Part shown: positions 26,389 to 35,961 of the stretch, piece after piece
Layout of the letters: the number at the start of each line of letters is the position of its first letter
Position numbering within the stretch: the stretch's first letter is position 1
NCBI RefSeq assembly: GCF_014204835.1
Contig: NZ_JACHMD010000001.1
Coordinates: 930,001 to 994,000, forward strand
From: Microbacterium marinum
GTDB lineage: Bacteria; Actinomycetota; Actinomycetes; Actinomycetales; Microbacteriaceae
DNA length: 64,000 bases
Direction of reading: 5' to 3'
Position numbers and translations under genes: made by a program
Notes under the pieces: model-generated
Told to the model about the DNA's origin: nothing
What the model saw: the letters and a program-made list of their open reading frames with translations, nothing else
The model's database searches: none

Positions 26389-27051
26389 TCAGCGGAGCGA
26401 GCCGAGTCGCCGGGCGACCTCGGCGGCGGGCATGCGACGGGGGAACGTCGCGACCACGACGTCATCGTCGGCGGCGGGCTCACCCTCGGGGTGAACGCCG
26501 AATCGGTGCATGAGATCGTCGTAGGCCTCGGAGAGCACCGAGGCGGACACCCGCTTCGTTCCGCGCAGCAGGCGGCGCAGGACGTGGTTGTGGACGGCGG
26601 TCACCATCGCGGCGAACGCCACCGCGTCGATCGGGTCGAGGCCCGGGAGCGCCTGACGCAGGTACTCGTCGAAGAGCCGCTCGTACCGGAACACCGTGAC
26701 GATCTCGCGGTCCCGCAGTGACGGAACCTCGCGCACCACGGCGTATCGCCGGCGCGCGAGGTCGGGGTCGGCCGCGAAGTGGCGGAAGACCTGCACCGAG
26801 GCCTCGCACACCGCCGCCCAGGGGTTCTCGTGCGCGGTGCCGAGGTACTCGCGCAGCTGGGCCAGGAGCACCTCGTGGTCGGCGAAGACGACATCGTCCT
26901 TTCCGCCGAACTGACGGAAGAAGGTCGACCGCGAGACACCGGCGGACTGGGCGATCTGTTCAACGGACGTTTGCTCGTAGCCGTTCTCCGCGAACAGAGC
27001 GAGCGCGGCGGCGACCACCGTGCTGCCTGCCGAACGAGCGTCATCGACCAT
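26389..27051 (-). CDS. TetR family transcriptional regulator
   Basis: 220 residues. The N-terminal HTH is classic for TetR: ALALFAENGYEQTSVEQIA then AGVSRSTFFRQFGGKDDV. The C-terminal ligand-binding domain (residues 65-190) is helical with no close family marker. It lies between the aminotransferase gene (convergent, 34 bases) and the small exporter gene (27114, same strand, 62 bases upstream), so the exporter is a plausible target. A -10-like TAGGCT lies seven bases before the ATG. The ligand is unknown. Confidence 0.88.
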   Translation of the reverse strand: MVDDARSAGSTVVAAALALFAENGYEQTSVEQIAQSAGVSRSTFFRQFGGKDDVVFADHEVLLAQLREYLGTAHENPWAAVCEASVQVFRHFAADPDLARRRYAVVREVPSLRDREIVTVFRYERLFDEYLRQALPGLDPIDAVAFAAMVTAVHNHVLRRLLRGTKRVSASVLSEAYDDLMHRFGVHPEGEPAADDDVVVATFPRRMPAAEVARRLGSLR

Positions 27052-27058
27052 GCAGGAG

Positions 27059-27064
27059 AGCCTA
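27059..27064 (-). promoter_or_regulatory. -10 element, leaderless promoter
   Basis: On the minus strand TAGGCT, seven bases, then ATG 27051. Confidence 0.5.
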
Positions 27065-27113
27065 CTGTCGCCGGTGACTCCGGTGTCGTTATGCCCGGGC
27101 GACCCCGCCGCGC

Positions 27114-27614
27114 TCAGAGCGCGGCGGCGATCACACCGGTGATGATGAGGGTCACGAGCGTCGTCCAGAGAACGATCGCGGCGCCCTGCCAGAACAGCAC
27201 CGTCCGCGTCGGGACGCCGGTTCCCTTGAGGGCGGCCGCGGTGAACTGGGTCGGCAGCAGCAGCGGGCCGAGCAGGCTCACGCCCGGCGTGCCGTACCGG
27301 TGGTACGCGGCCTGGAACTTCTGCGAGCGCGCGGAGGTCGGCTTCTCGCCGGCACCGGCACGCGTCGTCACGGCCGTACGCACCCGTGCCGTGACCAGGA
27401 CCACGACGGCGACGCAGAGGAAGTTCCCGATGGCGGCGGCGATGGCCGCGACAACCGGGTGGATGCCGCCGATGATCCCGATCGCGGCAGCGCCCTCACC
27501 CTCGATGAAGGGGACGGCGCCCGCGAGGGCGACGATCAGCGGCTGCACGAAGTCGGGCATCTGCGCGACCAGGTCCTGGAAGCCGGCGACGAGATCGGAG
27601 ACGGGGTTCGACAT
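27114..27614 (-). CDS. Small multidrug export family membrane protein
   Basis: 166 residues with about four hydrophobic segments (residues 23-50 IVALAGAVPFIEGEGAAAIG, 52-78, 118-135, 142-166). The FIEGEGAAAIG and GTPGVSLLGPLLLPTQ segments match the family annotated as putative small multi-drug export protein (PF06695-type), whose transport function is poorly tested. The start ATG 27614 has GAGAGGA five bases upstream. It lies upstream of, and on the same strand as, the TetR gene, which has its own -10 element. Divergent from the histidine kinase gene at 27769. Confidence 0.75.
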   Translation of the reverse strand: MSNPVSDLVAGFQDLVAQMPDFVQPLIVALAGAVPFIEGEGAAAIGIIGGIHPVVAAIAAAIGNFLCVAVVVLVTARVRTAVTTRAGAGEKPTSARSQKFQAAYHRYGTPGVSLLGPLLLPTQFTAAALKGTGVPTRTVLFWQGAAIVLWTTLVTLIITGVIAAAL

Positions 27615-27755
27615 GGTGTCCTCTCGGGAGGCGGCGACCGGATCTCGTATCGCCGTGTTCCCATCCCATCGCCGGCAGGCCCCCGCCGGCAGTGTCGGGG
27701 TGTCACCTGTGCGGGGGAGGTTCCACCGACTGAGGGGTGACATTCGTCATGGCCG

Positions 27756-27761
27756 TACTGT
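27756..27761 (+). promoter_or_regulatory. -10 element, leaderless promoter
   Basis: TACTGT, seven bases, then GTG 27769. Confidence 0.45.
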
Positions 27762-27768
27762 GGCCGTT

Positions 27769-28965
27769 GTGAGCAGCCCCGATTCCACGCCCTCGCGGAG
27801 TGCGGCGTCCCTCGCCCGCGGCGTCGCGGCGACCGGCTGGTACATCGCGACGTCGATGGCCTTCTTCCTGGTCGGCACGCTCTTCGTGTGGGGTGTCGTC
27901 GTCCTCTTCGCCCGAGGTGGGTGGCGCGCGCCGGTCACGCTGATCGGCTTCCCGCTCCTGTCCGCGGTCATCGTCGCCGCCACCGTGGTCCTGTTGGTGC
28001 GATACCGCCGAGACGGCGACCTCGACGACGCGGACCGGCCTTCCTGGCGTCGGCGATTCCTCTCCGTTCCGGTGATCGCCGGAGTCGTGTCCTCGATGAT
28101 CCTGGGCGCCGTCGCCGAGTCCGCACTGCTGGGCGCCTCCCTCGTGGGCGCCACCCTCTGCGTCGTCCGTTGGGGACCCGGCATCCGCTGGCGTGGGGTG
28201 GTGCTGCTCGAGGCGGGCCTGGTCGTCCTGTGGTTCCTCGAGCTGGCGCGCCCCACCCCCGGTAGTGACGCCTTCCTCCTCGCCTTCTTCGCGATCATGC
28301 TGCCGGCGACGCAGGCGCTCTCCCTGTGGTCGTGGGACGTCGTCCTGCAGCTCGACAGCGCGCGCCGCACCGAGGCGCGACTGGCTGCCGTGCAGGAACG
28401 CCTGCGTCTGGCCAGTGACCTGCACGACCTGCAGGGACACCATCTGCAGGTCATCGCCCTGCAGCTCGAGCTGGCCGAGCGGATGATCGCCCGTGACCCG
28501 GATGCCGCCGCCGACCAGATCCGGCTGGCTCGGAACTCCGTCGACGAGGCCCGAGAGGGCACCCGTGCCCTTGCGGGCCGGTTCCGCGGCGTGCCGCTGC
28601 CCGACGAGCTCGCCAACGCCGCGGACCTCCTGCGGGCGGCCGGGCTCGACGTCGAACTCGACGTCGCACCCGATGCGGCGGACGCACCCGCCGACGTCCT
28701 CGGGCCCGTGGTGCGCGAGTGCACGACGAACGTCCTCAAGCACGGCGGCGGCCAGTGGGCGCGGCTCGGATTGCGGCGGGACGGAGACATCTGGGTGCTG
28801 AGCGTGGCCAATGACCCCGGACCGGGCTCCGCCGTCGGCGCGGGAGCGGGTCTCGCAGGGATCGCCCACCGGATCGGTGCGGTCGGCGGGCACGTCACCC
28901 ATACCCGCGATGACGAGCGCTTCGACGTGCTCGTCACCGTTCCCGCCGGGGGAGGCACACGATGA
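27769..28965 (+). CDS. Membrane sensor histidine kinase (HisKA_3/DesK type)
   Basis: 398 residues. Five or six TM segments cover about residues 18-185, with almost no extracellular loop, so it probably senses a membrane or intramembrane signal. A dimerisation helix contains the phosphoacceptor His219 in SDLHDLQGHHLQVIALQ, the pattern of DesK-like kinases. The HATPase domain follows with RECTTNVLKHG (N box) and a GAGAGLAGIAHR G box. The GTG start 27769 lies seven bases after TACTGT. The stop overlaps the response regulator by four bases (ATGA), so the two form one operon. No desaturase gene is close, so the output is unknown. Confidence 0.9.
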   Translation: MSSPDSTPSRSAASLARGVAATGWYIATSMAFFLVGTLFVWGVVVLFARGGWRAPVTLIGFPLLSAVIVAATVVLLVRYRRDGDLDDADRPSWRRRFLSVPVIAGVVSSMILGAVAESALLGASLVGATLCVVRWGPGIRWRGVVLLEAGLVVLWFLELARPTPGSDAFLLAFFAIMLPATQALSLWSWDVVLQLDSARRTEARLAAVQERLRLASDLHDLQGHHLQVIALQLELAERMIARDPDAAADQIRLARNSVDEAREGTRALAGRFRGVPLPDELANAADLLRAAGLDVELDVAPDAADAPADVLGPVVRECTTNVLKHGGGQWARLGLRRDGDIWVLSVANDPGPGSAVGAGAGLAGIAHRIGAVGGHVTHTRDDERFDVLVTVPAGGGTR

Positions 28966-29564
28966 TCCGCGTCCTGATCGCCGACGACGAGGACATGATC
29001 CGCACGGCGCTCGCCGCTCTCCTCGCGCTCGAGGACGATATCGAGATCGTCGCGGAGTGCGGCGACGGCGAGAGCGCCGTCGAACGCGCACTCGAGCTCC
29101 GTCCCGACGTGTGCCTGCTCGATCTGGAGATGCCGGGGATCGACGGCGTCGAGGCGGCGTCGCGCATCCGCCAGCGCATCCCCGCGCGCTGCGTGGTCGT
29201 GACCCGGCACGCGCGGCCCGGTGTGCTCCGGCGGGCGTTGAGCGCCGGCGTCGACGGCTTCATCCCGAAGTCGCGTCGCGCCGAGGACGTCGCCGCCGTC
29301 ATCCGCGACGTCGCCGCCGGTCGCCGCTACGTCGACCCCGAGATCGCGGCGGACGCGCTCAGCGACGAACGGAGCCCGCTGACGGATCGCGAGCTCGACG
29401 TGCTGCGCGCGGGAGCCCGGGGCGAGACGATCGCCGAGATCGCGGCATCCCTTCACCTCTCACCCGGCACCGTCCGCAACCACGTCTCGTCGGTCCTCGG
29501 CAAACTGGGCCTCGCCACGCGCCAGCAGGCGACGATCACGGCACGCGAACGCGGCTGGATCTGA
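28962..29564 (+). CDS. LuxR/NarL family response regulator
   Basis: 200 residues. The receiver domain has acidic pocket DDED (residues 8-11), phosphoacceptor Asp54 (LLDLEMPG), Thr at VVVTRH (78-83) and Lys in FIPKSRR. The C-terminal LuxR HTH is at about 138-196 (LTDRELDVLRAGARGETIAEIA, written here as two parts LTDRELDVLRAGARG and ETIAEIAASLHLS). This is the DesR-like arrangement. It overlaps the kinase gene by four bases and is surely its partner. Target genes are not evident; the small exporter gene is divergent from the operon and is one candidate. Confidence 0.92.
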   Translation: MIRVLIADDEDMIRTALAALLALEDDIEIVAECGDGESAVERALELRPDVCLLDLEMPGIDGVEAASRIRQRIPARCVVVTRHARPGVLRRALSAGVDGFIPKSRRAEDVAAVIRDVAAGRRYVDPEIAADALSDERSPLTDRELDVLRAGARGETIAEIAASLHLSPGTVRNHVSSVLGKLGLATRQQATITARERGWI

Positions 29565-29621
29565 CGGACTCGGCACCCGCTTCCGGCGGGGGCGGGGCAC
29601 CGACCGCTAAGGCGCGGGTAG

Positions 29622-29627
29622 TAGGCT
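29622..29627 (+). promoter_or_regulatory. Putative -10 element of sucC-sucD
   Basis: TAGGCT about 75 bases before the sucC start, in the 138-base gap after the response regulator gene. The -35 region is weak, so this is tentative. Confidence 0.35.
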
Positions 29628-29702
29628 TTTCGACCGGGCGATCTCTCGACATCGAGATTCTTCACGCCCCTCACCCCCACCGTCGCCCAGCGAAGGATTG
29701 CA

Positions 29703-30869
29703 GTGGACCTTTACGAGTACCAGGCACGAGACCTGTTCGAGAAGTACGAGGTGCCGGTGCTCGCCGGCATCATCGCCGACACCCCTGAGGAGGCGAAGGC
29801 AGCTGCCGAGAAGATCGGCGGCGTGGTCGTCGTCAAGGCTCAGGTCAAGACCGGAGGTCGCGGCAAGGCCGGCGGCGTCAAGGTCGCCAAGACCCCCGAC
29901 GAGGCCTACGCCGCTGCCGAGGCGATCCTCGGCCTCGACATCAAGGGCCACGTCGTCCAGCGCGTGATGGTCGCCCAGGGCGCCGACATCGCGGAGGAGT
30001 TCTACTTCTCGGTGCTGCTCGATCGCTCGAACCGCTCCTACCTGAGCCTCTGCTCGGTCGAGGGCGGCATGGAGATCGAGGAGCTCGCCGTCGAGCGCCC
30101 CGAGGCGCTCGCGCGCATCGAGGTCGACCCGCTGCAGGGCATCGACAAGGCCAAGGCCGTCGAGATCGCGAAGGCCGCGAACTTCCCCGAGGACCTCGTC
30201 GAGAAGGTCTCGGACGTGTTCGTCAAGCTCTACGACGTCTACAAGGGCGAGGGCGCGACCCTCGTCGAGGTGAACCCGCTCGTCCGCACGGGCGCCGGCG
30301 ACATCGTCGCCCTCGACGGCAAGGTCTCGCTCGATGAGAACGCCAGCGAGGTGCGCCACCCCGAGCACGAAGCGCTCGAGGACAAGGGCGCCGCAGACCC
30401 GCTCGAGGCCAAAGCCAAGGCGTCCGGTCTGAACTACGTCAAGCTCGACGGTCAGGTCGGCATCATCGGCAACGGCGCGGGCCTGGTCATGTCGACCCTC
30501 GACGTCGTCGCGTACGCCGGCGAGAACCACGGTGGCGTCACGCCCGCCAACTTCCTCGACATCGGCGGCGGCGCGAACGCCCAGGTCATGGCGTCGGGCC
30601 TCGATGTCATCCTCGGCGACGAGCAGGTCAAGAGCGTCTTCGTCAACGTCTTCGGTGGCATCACCTCCTGCGTCGCTGTCGCCGAGGGCATCGTGAAGGC
30701 CCTCGAGATCCTGGGTGACGCGGCCACCAAGCCGCTCGTCGTCCGTCTGGACGGCAACCAGGTCGAGGAGGGTCGTGCCATCCTCGCGGAGGCGAACCAC
30801 CCGCTCGTCACGCTCGCCGCCGGCATGGACGAGGGCGCCGACAAGGCCGCCGAGCTGGCGAACGCCTGA
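29703..30869 (+). CDS. sucC: Succinate-CoA ligase (ADP-forming) subunit beta
   Basis: 388 residues, full length. It makes ATP or GTP from succinyl-CoA in the TCA cycle with SucD. The N-terminal ATP-grasp domain begins [19 protein letters not shown]; lysines and glycines of [19 protein letters not shown] bind the nucleotide. [19 protein letters not shown] holds metal ligands, and the C-terminal CoA-ligase domain contains [13 protein letters not shown] and [13 protein letters not shown]. The GTG start at 29703 has GAAGGA just upstream. sucD follows after 37 bases, so they are one operon ending in a strong terminator at 31823-31860. Confidence 0.97.
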   Translation: MDLYEYQARDLFEKYEVPVLAGIIADTPEEAKAAAEKIGGVVVVKAQVKTGGRGKAGGVKVAKTPDEAYAAAEAILGLDIKGHVVQRVMVAQGADIAEEFYFSVLLDRSNRSYLSLCSVEGGMEIEELAVERPEALARIEVDPLQGIDKAKAVEIAKAANFPEDLVEKVSDVFVKLYDVYKGEGATLVEVNPLVRTGAGDIVALDGKVSLDENASEVRHPEHEALEDKGAADPLEAKAKASGLNYVKLDGQVGIIGNGAGLVMSTLDVVAYAGENHGGVTPANFLDIGGGANAQVMASGLDVILGDEQVKSVFVNVFGGITSCVAVAEGIVKALEILGDAATKPLVVRLDGNQVEEGRAILAEANHPLVTLAAGMDEGADKAAELANA

Positions 30870-30888
30870 GACGCGCCGAGACTACTGA

Positions 30889-31809
<921 letters not shown>

Positions 31810-31822
31810 CGCGACGAACCAA

Positions 31823-31860
31823 GAAGAGGGTCGGATGCCACGCGGCATCCGGCCCTCTTC
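31823..31860 (+). terminator. Intrinsic terminator of sucCD
   Basis: 17-bp stem (31823-31839 with 31844-31860) with one G-T wobble and a four-base loop, starting 14 bases after the sucD stop codon. Confidence 0.88.
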
Positions 31861-31911
31861 GCGTTCTGTGACGTGCCTCTCGGCGCCATCGCATTCACAC
31901 CCAGTCCCGTC

Positions 31912-31982
31912 CGCGAGACAGCAGTGGCGGCCCGAGACATCGGTTTACGACCAACGTCTCGGGCTGTGCCTGCTGTTTCGCG
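31912..31982. other. Large two-step inverted repeat
   Basis: A 71-base imperfect hairpin between sucD and the purine permease. Outer arms 31912-31924 and 31970-31982 (13 bp, one wobble); inner arms 31930-31938 and 31956-31964 (9 bp perfect: GCCCGAGAC/GTCTCGGGC); five-base internal bulges each side; 17-base loop. It lies 34 bases past the permease stop and could be its terminator, but it is larger and more bulged than the others here, and no T-run is seen on either strand. Confidence 0.55.
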
Positions 31983-32015
31983 GTCAGTGAGGGACGCGAC
32001 AGCGGATGCCGCAGG

Positions 32016-33425
32016 TCAGGCGCCGAGGAGCGTCTCGAGCGGGCCGCGGGCGAAGTAGACGACGAAGCCGGCGGCGACGACCCACAGGAGCCAGTGCACC
32101 TGCTTCGCGCGGCCGGAGAAGGCGTTCAGGACGACCCAGCTGATGAAGCCGGCGCCGATGCCGTTCGCGATCGAGTAGGTCAGCGGCATGACCGTCGCCG
32201 TCAGGAACACCGGCAGCAGGACGTTGAAGTCCGACAGGTCGATGTTCTTGATCTGCGTGAGCATGAGCGCACCGACGAGGACCAGCGCTGCAGCCGCGAC
32301 GAAGCCCGGCACGAGACCCGTGACCGGGGTGATGAACATCGCGAGCAGGAAGAGCGCACCGGTGACGACGTTCGCGAGACCCGTGCGCGCACCCTCGCCG
32401 ATGCCGGAACCCGACTCGACGAAGACGGTCGCGGACGACGACGATGTGCCACCGCCGACGACGGCGCCGACGCCCTCGACGATGAGCGCCGACTTGATGC
32501 GGGGGAAGTTGCCGCGCTCGTCGGCGAGGCCGGCTTCGCGTGCGAGGCCCGTCATCGTGCCCATGGCGTCGAAGAAGTTCGTGAACACCAGCGTGAAGAC
32601 GAACATGATCAGGGCGACGATGCCGACGCGGCCGAGGTCGAAGCCGAAGTCCACGGCGCCCACGAGGCTCAGGTCCGGTGCTGCGAAGACGCCCGCGGCG
32701 AGCCCGAAGTCGGCGATCGGGGTGAAGAGGTTCACGATCGCCGCCAAGGCCGTGCCGGCGACGAGGGCGATGAGGATCGCGCCCTTCACACGGAGTGCCA
32801 TCAGGACGCCGCCGATGAGGAGCGTCGCGATGAACAGGAGGGTCGAGGGGGAGGTGATCGAGCCGCCGACGCCGAGCTCGAGGGGCGTGCCTTCGGCGGG
32901 GTTCACGAAGCCCGCGTTCACGAACCCGATGAAGGCGATGAACAGGCCGATGCCGACCGTGATGGCGAGCTTGAGCTGCACCGGCACGGCGTCGAAGATC
33001 AGCTTCCGGAGTCCCGTCGCGGCGAGCAGGAGGATGATCAGGCCGTTGATGACGACGAGGGCCATGGCCTCGCCCCACGTGACCTGGCCGACGATCGAGA
33101 ACGCGACGAACGCGTTGATGCCGAGTCCGGCCGCGAACGCGAAGGGGAGCCGCGTGACGAGGCCGAAGAGGATGGTCATCACGCCGGCGGTCAGCGCGGT
33201 CGCCGTCGCGACGGCCGAGTTCGCGAGGGTCACGCCGTCGACGTCGGGCGTCGAGAGGATCGCCGGGTTGAGGATGACGATGTAGGCCATCGTCACGAAG
33301 GTGACGACGCCGCCGCGCACCTCGGTGCCGAGGGTCGACCCGCGGCCGGTGATCTCGAAGAAGCGGTCGAGGCGGGCGAGTGCTCCCGTGGGGGCTGCGG
33401 GGGCGGTTCGGGTGGTGCTGTTCAC
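32016..33425 (-). CDS. NCS2 family purine (guanine/hypoxanthine-type) permease
   Basis: 469 residues with about 12-14 TM segments. It belongs to the AzgA-like branch of NCS2: the N-terminal [36 protein letters not shown] and the transport-core segments [10 protein letters not shown] and [16 protein letters not shown] are characteristic. Substrates in this branch are hypoxanthine, guanine or adenine. The start is GTG 33425, six bases after TAATCT, so the message is leaderless. It is divergent from the DUF2200 gene and convergent with sucCD. No purine riboswitch fits in front of it because there is no leader. Confidence 0.92.
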   Translation of the reverse strand: MNSTTRTAPAAPTGALARLDRFFEITGRGSTLGTEVRGGVVTFVTMAYIVILNPAILSTPDVDGVTLANSAVATATALTAGVMTILFGLVTRLPFAFAAGLGINAFVAFSIVGQVTWGEAMALVVINGLIILLLAATGLRKLIFDAVPVQLKLAITVGIGLFIAFIGFVNAGFVNPAEGTPLELGVGGSITSPSTLLFIATLLIGGVLMALRVKGAILIALVAGTALAAIVNLFTPIADFGLAAGVFAAPDLSLVGAVDFGFDLGRVGIVALIMFVFTLVFTNFFDAMGTMTGLAREAGLADERGNFPRIKSALIVEGVGAVVGGGTSSSSATVFVESGSGIGEGARTGLANVVTGALFLLAMFITPVTGLVPGFVAAAALVLVGALMLTQIKNIDLSDFNVLLPVFLTATVMPLTYSIANGIGAGFISWVVLNAFSGRAKQVHWLLWVVAAGFVVYFARGPLETLLGA

Positions 33426-33431
33426 TCTGGA

Positions 33432-33437
33432 AGATTA
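33432..33437 (-). promoter_or_regulatory. -10 element, leaderless promoter
   Basis: On the minus strand TAATCT, six bases, then GTG 33425. Confidence 0.6.
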
Positions 33438-33502
33438 CCGGGGATGCCGCGATGCGTGCGCTGCCGATCGCGGTGCCCTCCCGGCACCGCCGGAGTGCGC
33501 GG

Positions 33503-33508
33503 TACCCT
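33503..33508 (+). promoter_or_regulatory. -10 element, leaderless promoter
   Basis: TACCCT, six bases, then ATG 33515. Confidence 0.55.
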
Positions 33509-33514
33509 CGCGGC

Positions 33515-33859
33515 ATGGCGCATCGGATCTTCGGCACGGCGTTCTCGGCGGTGTACCCCCTGTACATCACGAAGGTGGAGCGCAAGGGGCGCACCCGTGC
33601 GGAGCTCGACGAGGTGATCCGGTGGCTCACCGGGTTCGACGACGCGCAGCTCCGGGCGCAGGTCGAGACGGACGCGACCATCGAGGAGTTCTTCGCCGCC
33701 GCGCGCCTGAACCCCGCAGCCGAGCGAATCACGGGAGTCATCTGCGGCGTGCGCGTGGAGGACATCGAGGACCCGCTCATGCAGAAGATCCGCTACCTCG
33801 ACAAGCTCGTGGACGAGTTGGCGCGGGGCAAGGCGTTGGCGAAGGTGCTTCGCGACTGA
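33515..33859 (+). CDS. DUF2200 family protein
   Basis: 114 residues, soluble. The sequence follows the DUF2200 family from end to end: [58 protein letters not shown] and [19 protein letters not shown]. Function of the family is unknown; it is widespread in bacteria as a single-domain protein. The ATG at 33515 follows TACCCT by six bases; a longer frame upstream would overlap the divergent permease promoter. It is followed after 67 bases by the PerM-like gene, which has its own -10 element. Confidence 0.88.
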   Translation: MAHRIFGTAFSAVYPLYITKVERKGRTRAELDEVIRWLTGFDDAQLRAQVETDATIEEFFAAARLNPAAERITGVICGVRVEDIEDPLMQKIRYLDKLVDELARGKALAKVLRD

Positions 33860-33911
33860 GGTGCCGCCCGGCTCGTCGGAGTGGCCGCCGGGCTGGCGGC
33901 TCGCGCGCCGG

Positions 33912-33917
33912 TAGGGT
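33912..33917 (+). promoter_or_regulatory. -10 element before the PerM-like gene
   Basis: TAGGGT nine bases before ATG 33927. Confidence 0.45.
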
Positions 33918-33926
33918 CGGTTCGGC

Positions 33927-35348
33927 ATGAACCGCCTGCTCGTCTCCCTGCTCTCCGCCTTCGACGCCCTGATCGTCGTCGCCGTCGGCCTCGCCATCGT
34001 GCTCGCTCCGGTGACCCTCGTCTGGGTCTTCGGGATCGGGGGAGAGGCGGACTGGGCGGCGCTGTGGCCGGCGAGCGGCACGATCTGGCAGCTGGGCCAC
34101 TTCGTCCCGGTGACGATTTCGCTGCCGACGGACTTCCTGGTGCTGACCGGGTTGTCGGAGGATGCGGCGAGCTTCTCGGTTTCGCTGGCCCCTCTCGCGC
34201 TCGCGGTCTTCACCGCGGCATTCGCCTACCGATCCGGGGGGCGCGCCGCGGGGGCGGGTGCCTGGCTGACCGGTGTCGGCTCGGGAACACTCGTGGTCGC
34301 CGCGCTGTCGACCGTGATCGCCCTCACCACCGCCACGCCGGTGACCGAGGTCGACCTGGTCGCCGCGATCGCCTCGCCCACCCTGGTCTTCGTCCTCCCG
34401 GCGCTCCTCGGAGCGGTGGTCCGGGCGTGGGACGAGGGGGACGACGGTCTGGTCGATGCGATCTCGGAACGGTTCAGCGACGAGATCCAGGACGGGGTGG
34501 ATGCCGGTGCGCGCGGTCTCGCCGTGAGCCTGGCCGGCTTCGTCGGGCTCGGCGCACTGCTCCTGGCGGTGATGTTCGTCATCCGCGGCGGCGAGATCGT
34601 CGCGCTCACCCAGGCCTCGCACGCCGACCTGCTGGGTGTTGTCGTGCTCTCCCTCGGGGCGCTCGTCTACCTGCCCACCCTGGTGGTGTGGTTCGGGTCG
34701 TTCGTCGCGGGCCCCGGCTTCGCCGTGGGAGCGGGCACCGCGGTATCCCCGGCGGGGACGAGTCTCGGCGTGATCCCCGGCATCCCCGTACTGGGCGTCG
34801 TCCCCGAGACCACCTCGACGTGGATGCTGCTGCTCGCCCTGCTGGTGGTCGCCGTCGGCGCCTTTGCGGGCTGGATGATGCGCGGGATGCTGCCCGTCGG
34901 CTCCGCAGAGCCGCTCCGCCCGCGCGTGACCGCGCTCGCGACGGCGGCGGTGGGATCGGCAGTCGGCGCGGCGATCCTGGTGTGGGCCGCGCACGGGGCC
35001 CTGGGCCCCGACCGCTTGACCGACGTGGGGCCTTCGCCGGCGGGCGTCGCGCTCGCGGTGGGCCTCGAGATCGCGATCGGCGCGGCCATCACGCTCTTCG
35101 CTCCCCGGGGCGAGCCCGCGATCGCTGCCGGGGCCGTCGCGGACGCTCAGGAGACCGACCGCCTCGACTACCTGGGCTTCGCGTCGTCGGAGGAGCGCGA
35201 GGCCGCGTCGCCACCGGCGGTGGACGAGCGCGAGCACGTGGACCTCGCTGACGAGGAGACTGAGGCGTTCGAGCGGCCGTTCGACCTGTCCGGTCGGGAT
35301 GCCGAGGGCGCCGGAGACCCGGACGGGCCCGGAGCGTCGCCCCGCTAG
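33927..35348 (+). CDS. DUF6350 / PerM-like integral membrane protein
   Basis: 473 residues with about nine TM segments between residues 10 and 395 and an acidic cytoplasmic tail (EEREAASPPAVDEREHVDL and beyond). The order PerM-like gene - purN - purH is the same as Rv0955-purN-purH in mycobacteria, where PerM stabilises the divisome and is needed for growth under stress. On that basis I call it DUF6350/PerM-like; sequence motifs alone do not show the function. The start ATG 33927 lies nine bases after TAGGGT. purN starts 10 bases after the stop codon, and its -10 element overlaps that stop. Confidence 0.75.
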   Translation: MNRLLVSLLSAFDALIVVAVGLAIVLAPVTLVWVFGIGGEADWAALWPASGTIWQLGHFVPVTISLPTDFLVLTGLSEDAASFSVSLAPLALAVFTAAFAYRSGGRAAGAGAWLTGVGSGTLVVAALSTVIALTTATPVTEVDLVAAIASPTLVFVLPALLGAVVRAWDEGDDGLVDAISERFSDEIQDGVDAGARGLAVSLAGFVGLGALLLAVMFVIRGGEIVALTQASHADLLGVVVLSLGALVYLPTLVVWFGSFVAGPGFAVGAGTAVSPAGTSLGVIPGIPVLGVVPETTSTWMLLLALLVVAVGAFAGWMMRGMLPVGSAEPLRPRVTALATAAVGSAVGAAILVWAAHGALGPDRLTDVGPSPAGVALAVGLEIAIGAAITLFAPRGEPAIAAGAVADAQETDRLDYLGFASSEEREAASPPAVDEREHVDLADEETEAFERPFDLSGRDAEGAGDPDGPGASPR

Positions 35349-35351
35349 ACT
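35346..35351 (+). promoter_or_regulatory. -10 element of purN, overlapping the upstream stop codon
   Basis: TAGACT, whose TAG is the stop codon of the PerM-like gene, then six bases and GTG 35358. purN may therefore be leaderless as well as read through from upstream. Confidence 0.55.
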
Positions 35352-35357
35352 GAGCCG

Positions 35358-35945
35358 GTGCTCACGGTCGCCGTCCTCATCTCGGGCACGGGTTCCAATC
35401 TGCGCGCCCTGCTCGACGCCGTCAGCGACCCCGAGTTCCCCGCCCGCGTGATCGTCGTGGGAGCAGACCGGCAGGCCGACGGTTTCGCGCACGCCGAGCA
35501 CTACGGCATCCCGACCTTCATGGTCCCGTACCAGGAGTTCGACAGCCGCGAGGCGTGGGGTGAGGAGCTGCTCGCCCACCTCGACGTGTGGGAGCCCGAC
35601 CTCGTGGTGCTGAGCGGACTGATGCGTCTGCTGCCCGCTGCGGTGGTCGACGCCTGGGCGCCCCGCCTCCTCAACACCCACCCGGCCTACCTTCCCGAGT
35701 TCCCCGGAGCGCACGGTGTGCGCGACGCCCTCGCTGCGGGGGTGTCCGAGACCGGGGCGAGCGTCATCGTCGTCGACAGCGGGGTCGACACGGGGCCGAT
35801 CCTCGCGCAGGAGCGCGTGCCCGTGCTGCCCGGCGACACCGAGCACACCCTTCACGACCGCATCAAGCCCGTCGAGCGACGCCTGCTGATCGACGTGGTG
35901 CGCCGCGTCGCCACCGGCGACCTCGACCTCACCGCCACCGCCTGA
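35358..35945 (+). CDS. purN: Phosphoribosylglycinamide formyltransferase
   Basis: 195 residues, full length. It transfers formyl from 10-formyl-THF to GAR in purine synthesis. Motifs: [17 protein letters not shown] at the N-terminus (phosphate binding), then [12 protein letters not shown] and [20 protein letters not shown] with catalytic Asn and His, and [13 protein letters not shown] with the catalytic Asp. The start is GTG 35358. purH follows after 16 bases. Confidence 0.96.
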   Translation: MLTVAVLISGTGSNLRALLDAVSDPEFPARVIVVGADRQADGFAHAEHYGIPTFMVPYQEFDSREAWGEELLAHLDVWEPDLVVLSGLMRLLPAAVVDAWAPRLLNTHPAYLPEFPGAHGVRDALAAGVSETGASVIVVDSGVDTGPILAQERVPVLPGDTEHTLHDRIKPVERRLLIDVVRRVATGDLDLTATA

Positions 35946-35961
35946 CCCGGAGGAGACCCTC

